This document shows positions 54,101 through 59,483 of a stretch of 64,000 nucleotides of DNA, piece after piece (position 1 is the first letter of the stretch; every line of letters begins with the position of its first letter). Source of the stretch: Akkermansia sp. (GTDB lineage: Bacteria > Verrucomicrobiota > Verrucomicrobiia > Verrucomicrobiales > Akkermansiaceae); the NCBI GenBank assembly GCA_030525455.1, contig JAUNER010000001.1, forward strand, positions 1-64,000, in the 5' to 3' direction. Made by a program: the position numbers and the translations under genes. The notes under the pieces are model-generated. The model had not been told where the DNA came from. It made no database searches and saw only the letters and a program-made list of their open reading frames with translations.

Positions 54101-55795
54101 CTAGGCGAAACCTCTGCCCAGAGCTTGAAGGTGAAGTACGATACGACATTGAATGGCTCTGATGTGCTGGTCAATGGGGCATTTAGTGGTCGTCATTTGA
54201 ACTTGATTAACTCCAAGCTGACACTTACAGACCCCTATAAGGGCAAAGCCCAAGGGCTGAGCCTCAGCGGTGATTTCACCATGGATAGTGGGTCTATACT
54301 GAGCCTTAGCGGTAAGTTATCAGCAAAGAATATCACCTTTAACGGTGGTACTCTCAATTTGACAGGTTCAAGTTTGGGGACTATTGCCGCGAAGTACACG
54401 CTGAGCTTCAATAATGCCATTGATTTGAATATGGATTTTGATTATGTGCTTGGTAAGAGTTATACGCTCTTCACATTTAAGTCAATCGTGGGTGATACAA
54501 GCGATTTGTATAGCTTACTGGGCTTGGATGATGAATGCTGTGACCTGGCATTTAATAAGAAAGGAACAGCTATCACCTTGACAGTTACCGATGCCGACCT
54601 GTGGGAAAGCATGATGGGTACAGGTAATGTGATGATGGCTTCTGTCACCGACATGGATGATGAACTCATGCCTATGGTGACAAGTGCCTACACTCCGGAA
54701 GCCATTAGCGAAGAAGTTGTGATAAGTGGCGAAAGCGATGAAAACGCTGAGGGAACACCTGCATTAGCCGCTACGGCTCCCGATGAAGCCCCACAAGGCG
54801 AGGATGCCGGAAATGCGGAGGGTGATGAGGAGGAGGAAGAATCCGGCACTCCGACGACACAAGTAGAGCTGATGCAGATGCTTGCCGGTATGGGCTTGGG
54901 CACTTCAATCGCCGAACCCGATTGGCAACCTGTGACAGATTCGCTCGTGCAGAGCACATGGGGCGTGGCCAATGCGTCTCGTGCCTTTGTGAATGTGCTG
55001 GATAAACGCGGTCAAAATGCCATGATGCTCGGTCAGGGTAAGGGGGCTGCATGGCTTAGCACCTTTGGTGGCTTAACTCGTCTTAGCTCCGGTCATGGTC
55101 ATGCCGGGTCTGATTATAACCTCACGGGTGCGGCTATGGGGATGGAAGTGCTGGCAGGGGAAAGTACGGCATTGGGGCTTGCCCTAGGGCATTCATGGGG
55201 CAAGATTAGTACGTTCTCTGCATACGCCCTGGACCAAGACAGTGCCCATGTAGCACTTTATGGGTCAAGCAAGTTGAGTGATAATCTGAATCTCGAGTGG
55301 TCGCTGGCCTATGGCAACTCAGAAACAGAGGGGAATCTCGCCGGAGCGGATGCTGATTGGAATCAGGATAGCGTACAGGCAGATGTTCGAGTAAGTCGTT
55401 ACTTTGAAATCAGCCACGATACACAGGGCTACTTCTTTGGTGCTATGCAGTATTTGGCAACGGATTCTGCTACAATAGCAGAGGGGGTAGAAACCGGCTC
55501 TGTACAGAACCTGCGTGGTGAAATTGGTGTAGGCGTAAGCACGGACTTCAATAAGACCACGGCTCTGTATGGTGAGTTGAGCTTCATCGGTGATATGGTT
55601 CGCCATAACCCGACGGCAAGTGTAGCAGACTTCAGAAAGGGCGGTGCCAACCCCGGCAGAGTCGGGATGAATGTGGGTGTAGGTATCAACCACGCTCTAA
55701 GCGAACATTGGAGCTTGAATGCCGGCTACAATGTAGAGCTGATGAAGCGAGCCACTAGCCATAGTGCCAACATTGGTGCTACCTATAAGTTCTAA
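48185..55795 (+). CDS. Giant Pmp-like autotransporter (type V secretion)
   Basis: 2536 residues. Signal peptide 1-28 (ending ASA). Residues about 130-700 carry ten or more GGA(I/V) and some fifteen FxxN tetrapeptides (GGAIF, FSSN, FSKN), the hallmark of chlamydial polymorphic membrane proteins. Residues about 1020-1420 hold autotransporter beta-strand repeats (GSGSLTINMENHYRGGT; AGTNTYQGSTIINNGTLLL; GNTYSGGTYLNGGTLKAGG). Residues 1567-2067 are a tandem 87-residue repeat array. An acidic linker (about 2180-2225, DEEEEES) precedes a C-terminal beta barrel (about 2265-2536) ending in ATYKF with the terminal aromatic expected for BAM targeting. Surface adhesin or shield is the likely role; no protease motif was seen. 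Confidence 0.93.
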   Translation: MKPHLPIKLLKSIIAASVAFVSIPQASAIISEEMLSGYQWIHVDHEQDVANFYGYDGKVVFIMYDHSDRKRKDGYYKFDSRTQDALLGYDVQSAIFTTIESQWEHRLYTPPITFTGYKANAPLFYLNEDGSLAFDAVFSLKFTKNKTLDSWSTIYGFPSSELVFNNVLTAEFSENSATMAEGGYGGGVIFGGNVTFDGGSSTFVKSLSFSKNQVLGGNYFSFGGAIYTMNLKVNNYDKVTFSSNKVTSTDSAYGGAVSIHSGNAGLSNNGSVVFSKNSVQSSYYDSAGGAIATMESTLTISENDILDFSSNSAVGYQNVFGGAIFNSGDTLAILANDTVKFSSNSSTSSATEVDWFARGGAVYADEDAIIENNKSVLFEKNIVKGNGSFADGGAIYTEGTLSIINNTSVAFIENSAQSKKTEVMGAAFKAYSLTMGDNEEVLISKNKATGDSAYGAISLSAGANFNNNGSITIANNSTIGLNYGAYGGAIGITLVNVFDTPTEILFANNYGDIIVENNVAESKNAHAYGGAIYGEDIGFTDNSGTIQFIGNKAISVDAYTYGGAICAREGLMFVGNSGLIEFSKNSAKTSGSDVGVYGGAIFAEGDVIFTQNLGDISISDNHVEGEGVCSGSAITASGDLAFISNDGIISIKNNLVRISTKDSGEAGAALDVVGDVRIVNNKEVFISGNAYINDARCALFGVGVAGDANFSAVDSGIIEIQDRIYVQGFADFNEAFTDENNQSIAQTGDILFTAKNVGERLAKIKGKTPSADDVLASSEFYIVEGAEIHDGRLRIEDGAIFRTEDAVTIRTSSSGQSTPTLLIKDATAIVGGDVVFESGTCLDAQGQAVLDAYEVVMEDGSQLKAKLTADNMEQAVLSLHGDMIFEGALTVTLDYSTKGGSTIYKILTLADKADDYFSSTWNNLNVTLEDARGNTLSGDDLYWDGDSLMYLANVYRRTTNETLTGENTSGRYLIFGNQSSGTVQLGGLITPKQILVDNDTMHSYIFEGNAENYAYFAGSSSLIKRGSGSLTINMENHYRGGTMLEDGTLIVGHEGALGSGEISLWGGTLNLNGYAVNNTMRVDGDVNVLGGENFLGQLRMLSGSLSGDALNLAYTTTLRGGQINANLIGAGGVVIDTYDEVELAGTNTYQGSTIINNGTLLLTGSLSSDIVIRDRGVLNTGLGLNLQDGQTLYSENGKIVGNLTSSADNLEGTGLTIDGNLHLTSGSLTLGRGHSDEPELQVNGTLEIDNEVKFDFVRYQTGSVIVLKADGLSGSVNASNFTEFMPSHWSCQVAYDQELQALVAEISGANEWIWDTGKSGVLKMGSVASIPMSSYDPTAFEFGFREGDTVYIDTSKSTITLEGDILGNLDVRTTKSVTFKSNKKSPGAIAGRSAVFVSGSGSVTMNDGNTYSGGTYLNGGTLKAGGASSFGVGDIVLSAGSLDLAKKAVANDVYVYGDVYVKNGSKYQGSMTVNEGSLGKKSSLTIQEGETLTLSDSLLIGTSVSGAGTVYVSGMGQFTSGTKVTTNKLYLDTYANLEVDSSGLAMNKKASAIEINKGVLYSQGAVSAYSLMVNDGCFYTEGTKARSVTVTDLVLTNGSSLGSTGKVSASNLLIHDSYLDVYGISSVQGLSVKYDSELVNSRLSVNGSVSGRNMALTGANVDLADPYKNKAQNFTLKGDLSMDSLSEIRATGKLSANNLSMVDSLINVTGTTGVQSMAIKYDSLLESSTVNIHGTMSGRHLNMVNSAMNLTDPYKNKAQKLTLKGALEMSEASALSVTGKLSANYLTMDDSSLNVLGTTGVQSLAIKYDSSLTDSSIFVNGTMSGRALSMDNSTLSLSDPYKGKAQGLSLKGLLSMKNGAKITTTGKISSYGLDMTNAEMLLDNVNSAQSLTVKGQTNMNLAHLDINGTMSTYGLSMADSSINLEDENPNKTQKAKGLTAKGDVFMDSSSITATGAVSAYNLNMVDGSTLSILGETSAQSLKVKYDTTLNGSDVLVNGAFSGRHLNLINSKLTLTDPYKGKAQGLSLSGDFTMDSGSILSLSGKLSAKNITFNGGTLNLTGSSLGTIAAKYTLSFNNAIDLNMDFDYVLGKSYTLFTFKSIVGDTSDLYSLLGLDDECCDLAFNKKGTAITLTVTDADLWESMMGTGNVMMASVTDMDDELMPMVTSAYTPEAISEEVVISGESDENAEGTPALAATAPDEAPQGEDAGNAEGDEEEEESGTPTTQVELMQMLAGMGLGTSIAEPDWQPVTDSLVQSTWGVANASRAFVNVLDKRGQNAMMLGQGKGAAWLSTFGGLTRLSSGHGHAGSDYNLTGAAMGMEVLAGESTALGLALGHSWGKISTFSAYALDQDSAHVALYGSSKLSDNLNLEWSLAYGNSETEGNLAGADADWNQDSVQADVRVSRYFEISHDTQGYFFGAMQYLATDSATIAEGVETGSVQNLRGEIGVGVSTDFNKTTALYGELSFIGDMVRHNPTASVADFRKGGANPGRVGMNVGVGINHALSEHWSLNAGYNVELMKRATSHSANIGATYKF
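52883..54385 (+). repeat. In-frame 261-bp tandem repeat array in the autotransporter
   Basis: Units start at 52883 (83 codons), 53132, 53393 and 53654 (87 codons each), 53915 (90 codons) and 54185 (partial, about 67). Common core: SGRxLxMxNS, then LxDPYKxKAQxLxLKG, TGKLSAxxLxM, and a GxTxVQSLxxKYDS segment. Units 1 and 2 are closest. The array predicts a regular beta-helix rod and is a natural site for unit gain or loss. Confidence 0.85.
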
Positions 55796-55830
55796 GAAAA
55801 GATAGCTCCTCCTCCCAAAAAACATATCCT

Positions 55831-55870
55831 CCTCCGCCCTCACAGGTGATAGTGACAGTGATGGCGGAGG
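55831..55870. terminator. Hairpin between autotransporter and integrase genes
   Basis: CCTCCGCC (55831-55838) pairs with GGCGGAGG (55863-55870), with TCAC/GTGA continuing the stem inward. It follows the autotransporter stop by 35 bp and lies just past the integrase stop. There is no T-run on either strand, so terminator function is uncertain. Confidence 0.4.
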
Positions 55871-55879
55871 GGGGGTAGA

Positions 55880-56917
55880 CTATTGTGCAGTTATGTGCCA
55901 GAAGGTCTTTGTGGTTTTGGGGGTGATGTTGTTGAGTGAGACGTAGCGTGAATTGATGAGTCCGGGAGTGCTGTGCCCCATTTCTTCTACCAGTAGGTTC
56001 TTGTTTCTAAAATTCGCCAGATGGTAACTGGCAAAAGTATGGCGTAGTACGTCCTGGGCCCAGTGTTTTTTTAATCCGGCGTGTTGGCGGATGTTTCGCC
56101 ATTTATTAAGCCAGTTGGCCGGGCATATTTTTTGGTTTTTATTCCCTTTGGGGGCTAATGGTCTTAGAATGTCTTTAAGTACTTTTTGAATAGTTACTTG
56201 TCGGCATCCCCCTGTCTTTGAATGTATGGGATTGATGAGAATTTTTTCGGATTTAAGGTTAATGCACTCCCAGCTTAAACGCTGTACCTCCGTCGGGCGT
56301 ACTCCGGCATAGAGCATGATGGCACAGGCGGCTAAGCCCTCTCCGTTATAGCATTCCCGTGCAGAGGTTATGAGTCTTTTTACTTCTGTCAGCGAGAGCG
56401 GTGCGATGTGTTTTTCTACAATTCTCGGCTTACTGATGAGCTCGGTTGAGTTATCGCTTACCAGCCTCCTTTTTTTTGCATAGTTTAGCACGCTACTCAG
56501 GATGCTTCTGCCTTTTTTGAATTGGCTCGGTGTGCGGAAGCATCTGTCTAGGTATTCTTTCCATTCGTCTGCTGTGATGTCCCTAAGGGTTTTTTTCTTT
56601 AATTCCGGGCAGAGCCGTAGCAGTTTTCGCGTATGAAAGCGTATGTCTGCCAGTGTCCGCGGGCGTAAGTGGGCTTTTGATTCCAGCATCATCCCCACCA
56701 CATTTTCAAAATGGTCGCTCTTTTCTTCATTTGTCATCGCCTCTTTCCCCTTGCGTATACATTGCCGTGCTCTCGCAACGATGGCTCGCTTCCCTTTCCC
56801 TTTGCTCGCTTCTATTAGCTCTGTCATCAGTCCGTAAATGTCCCCAAGCTCAATGGGTAGGCTCTTGAGTAAGGCGATGGCTCCTTTTTCTTCGTTTCTT
56901 AGTTTGATGTCTTTCAT
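55880..56917 (-). CDS. Tyrosine-type site-specific recombinase/integrase
   Basis: 345 residues. N-terminal SAM-like core-binding domain (about 70-150), then the catalytic domain with Arg207 (LYAGVRPTEVQ), Arg292 in DVLRHTFASYH (Asp289 stands where the HxxR His normally is), His315 in EEMGHS, and nucleophile Tyr325 in INSRYVS. Cleaves and rejoins DNA at att sites. It points away from the restriction-modification genes and probably moved them. No att repeats could be found by eye. Confidence 0.92.
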   Translation of the reverse strand: MKDIKLRNEEKGAIALLKSLPIELGDIYGLMTELIEASKGKGKRAIVARARQCIRKGKEAMTNEEKSDHFENVVGMMLESKAHLRPRTLADIRFHTRKLLRLCPELKKKTLRDITADEWKEYLDRCFRTPSQFKKGRSILSSVLNYAKKRRLVSDNSTELISKPRIVEKHIAPLSLTEVKRLITSARECYNGEGLAACAIMLYAGVRPTEVQRLSWECINLKSEKILINPIHSKTGGCRQVTIQKVLKDILRPLAPKGNKNQKICPANWLNKWRNIRQHAGLKKHWAQDVLRHTFASYHLANFRNKNLLVEEMGHSTPGLINSRYVSLNNITPKTTKTFWHITAQ

Positions 56918-56936
56918 GATGCCTTTTATATCACTG

Positions 56937-56977
56937 CGTTCTGCTAGAACGTAGCAAGCTAAAACGGCAAATGCCGT
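56937..56977. repeat. Two short inverted repeats upstream of the integrase gene
   Basis: CGTTCT-GCT-AGAACG (56937-56951) and ACGGCA-AA-TGCCGT (56964-56977), 20-34 bp ahead of the integrase start. They could be recombinase arm sites or operators controlling the divergent genes. Confidence 0.45.
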
Positions 56978-57132
56978 CTAATTGTGCAATCTAAAGGGAA
57001 TAGCTCAATGAGTATGTGAATAAAATATGGCTTAAAGCAAGTCTGACATTGTATGAATAGATTTCTCTTTCTAGGAATCATAAGCATTACAGAGAAGTGA
57101 ATACGGTCTAGCAGGACGTATAAACTCGCCTC

Positions 57133-57885
57133 ATGACAGAAGAGGGACGCCGGGGACTTAGGTCAGTAGAAAAAAAGAAAAAACTTGTTAAATCAAAGCA
57201 GCGTGTCGCTGACCATGGGGAAGTTTTTACCCCGGATTGGCTGGTGGAAGATATGCTTGAACTCGTCGAGGAGCAAACCTTCCGTATAGATTCTCGCTTT
57301 TTAGAACCGGCCTGTGGTGATGGCAATTTTTTAGTGCCTATCCTCATCCGTAAATTGAGAAGAGTCAAAAAGCAATTTGGACGAAATAAAAATCAATTTA
57401 CTTACAACGCCCTCATGGCTCTGTGGTCTCTCTATGGTATCGACATCATGGAGGATAACGTGCTCGCTTGTCGCGAACGACTGGCAACGATTTGGTTAGC
57501 TGTCTACGAAGTAGTTACAGATTCCCATCCGGAGCAAGCTCTAAGAGATGTCATCACTTATGTGCTGGAGAGAAACATTGTGCTTGGCAATGCCCTGAGC
57601 ATGAAAAAGGTAGATGATAAAGCCGTGGATATAGACGAGCCTATCGTGCTCCCCGAGTGGTCCTGGATGTGTATCAAGTTGAGTGGTTTTGGCGGGGGTA
57701 AGGTAAAGCGGAATGATTATCGATTCGACCACATGGTGCAGTTGGGGGAAGAAGCCCCTGTAGAAGATGATTTGTTTGCGGCAGCGAGTCCCCCTCCTCG
57801 CCCTAGGGCAGAAGTGGTGCGTAGCTTTCCGCCCATTCATTATTTGAGCATTCCTAGCCTTGTAGAAGAGGAGGTCTCTCTATGA
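57133..57885 (+). CDS. Adenine-methylase-like protein, SAM-binding half
   Basis: 250 residues. It has motif X (GEVFTPDWLVEDML, 29-42) and an intact SAM motif I (FLEPACGDGNFL, about 56-67), followed by a helical domain with YGIDIMEDNVLACRERL (motif II-like acidic residue). No NPPY catalytic motif is present, and the protein ends in a proline-rich and acidic tail. Alone it is half a gamma-type N6-adenine methylase. Its stop overlaps the next gene by 4 bp (ATGA), so the two are made together; probable partner of that protein or regulator. Confidence 0.85.
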   Translation: MTEEGRRGLRSVEKKKKLVKSKQRVADHGEVFTPDWLVEDMLELVEEQTFRIDSRFLEPACGDGNFLVPILIRKLRRVKKQFGRNKNQFTYNALMALWSLYGIDIMEDNVLACRERLATIWLAVYEVVTDSHPEQALRDVITYVLERNIVLGNALSMKKVDDKAVDIDEPIVLPEWSWMCIKLSGFGGGKVKRNDYRFDHMVQLGEEAPVEDDLFAAASPPPRPRAEVVRSFPPIHYLSIPSLVEEEVSL

Positions 57886-59459
57886 GCGAGGTAAAGAATT
57901 ACAATCCCGATGTGCTGAATTGTCTGGCTAATCTCTCTAACGATGAGGTTTTTACACCGCCGGAGGTGGCCAATGCCATGCTGGATTTATTGCCACAGGA
58001 GCTGTTTGAGAATCCGCAGACAACTTTCCTGGACCCCTGCTGTAAGTCCGGCGTTTTCCTCAGAGAAATTGCCAAACGCCTCATTAAAGGGCTGGAAAAA
58101 AGCATCCCCGACCTACAGACTCGCCTGGACCATATTTATAAAAATCAGCTTTTCGGCATTGCCATCACAGAGATGACTTCTCTGCTCTCTCGCCGTTCTC
58201 TCTACTGCTCGAAATACCCGAATACCGAATATTCTATCGTTCAATTTGATAAGGATAATGTAGAGGGGCGTGTGCGATTCAGACGTCTGGAGCATTCTTG
58301 GAAAAACGGCCGCTGTGCTTTCTGCGGGGCGGCTGAATCTGAATATAAACGAGATGAATCTTTGGAATCTCACGCCTACGAGTTCATTCATACAAATAAC
58401 CCTGAAAAATTTTTTAATATGCAATTTGATGTGATTATCGGCAATCCCCCGTATCAGTTGAGTGTCGGGAATACTAATGGGAATAAATCAAAAGCACGAG
58501 CTATATACCATGAATTTATCTCTCAAGCTATAAAATTGGATCCTCGATATCTTATTATGATTACTCCGAGTAGGTGGATGACTCGTTCAGTTGAGGGTAT
58601 ATCTGATGAATGGTTGGATACAATGATAAATGACCATTCTATAAAAAAACTTCATGATTTTGTGAATTCCGTAGATTGTTTCCCTGGGGTTGATATTAAA
58701 GGAGGTGTTAGTTATTTTCTCCGAGATAAATTATATAATGGTAAGTGTCATTATTATTTGCATGTAGATAATGATGTAACTCAGATAATCAATTATCTTA
58801 ATTCAACAGGAGCAGGAATCGTTATTAGAGATGTAAAAGCTATAGATATTTTGAATAAAATACAGTCAGTCGAAGGGAATTACATGTTGGGTTTAGATAA
58901 TAATTTTTCTGGGTTGGTTAGCCCTAAAGATTATTTTACAAATAAGCAATATTTAACTTCCAGTTGGTGTGATTTTTCGCTATCAGAAAATTCTGATAGC
59001 TCTATCAAATATTATTTGAATCGTAGCATTCATAAAATTTCAAATGCTTGGATTTCAAAAAAGGATATTCCTAAAAATCATAAGGCAATATCTTTAAATA
59101 AAATATATATTTCAGCGGCTGCAGGAACAGGTGCTGATGACTTAGTTTTAACTAAACCATTTTTAGGAGAACCCAACAGTGTATGTTCTCAAACGTATTT
59201 GGTGATAGGTTATGATGCAGAGAAACATAATTTTACTAAAACGGAGTGTCGAAATATCATTTCATATATTAAGACAAAATTCTTTAGATATTTAGTAAGT
59301 ATTAAGAAGAAAACACAAAATGGACCTCGTGGAGTTTATCAATTCGTTCCCCTGCAAGACTTTAGCAAGCCGTGGACAGATGAAGAGTTGTATGCGAAAT
59401 ATGGGTTGGACGAGGACGAGATAGGCTTTATTGAGAGCATGATACGGCCGATGGAATAG
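57882..59459 (+). CDS. Eco57I-type N6-adenine DNA methylase with variable target region
   Basis: 525 residues. Motif X (NDEVFTPPEVANAML, 20-34), an altered motif I (FLDPCCKSGVFLREI, 49-63) and catalytic GNPPY (187-191) in FDVIIGNPPYQL. One CxxC lies at RCAFCGAAES. From about residue 187 to 480 the DNA turns sharply AT-rich and the protein has no obvious relatives visible, consistent with an exchangeable target-recognition domain. The C-terminal 40 residues return to the composition of the flanks. It should methylate the sequence that the adjacent nuclease-helicase spares. Confidence 0.88.
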   Translation: MSEVKNYNPDVLNCLANLSNDEVFTPPEVANAMLDLLPQELFENPQTTFLDPCCKSGVFLREIAKRLIKGLEKSIPDLQTRLDHIYKNQLFGIAITEMTSLLSRRSLYCSKYPNTEYSIVQFDKDNVEGRVRFRRLEHSWKNGRCAFCGAAESEYKRDESLESHAYEFIHTNNPEKFFNMQFDVIIGNPPYQLSVGNTNGNKSKARAIYHEFISQAIKLDPRYLIMITPSRWMTRSVEGISDEWLDTMINDHSIKKLHDFVNSVDCFPGVDIKGGVSYFLRDKLYNGKCHYYLHVDNDVTQIINYLNSTGAGIVIRDVKAIDILNKIQSVEGNYMLGLDNNFSGLVSPKDYFTNKQYLTSSWCDFSLSENSDSSIKYYLNRSIHKISNAWISKKDIPKNHKAISLNKIYISAAAGTGADDLVLTKPFLGEPNSVCSQTYLVIGYDAEKHNFTKTECRNIISYIKTKFFRYLVSIKKKTQNGPRGVYQFVPLQDFSKPWTDEELYAKYGLDEDEIGFIESMIRPME

Positions 59460-59483
59460 GTAAGAAAGAGGGAGACGAGAGCG

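Noticed and set aside
48185-55795. Assembly-joined or multiple genes instead of one giant gene
   Set aside because: The frame is unbroken over 7.6 kb with signal peptide at one end and a barrel ending in an aromatic residue at the other, as expected for one autotransporter.
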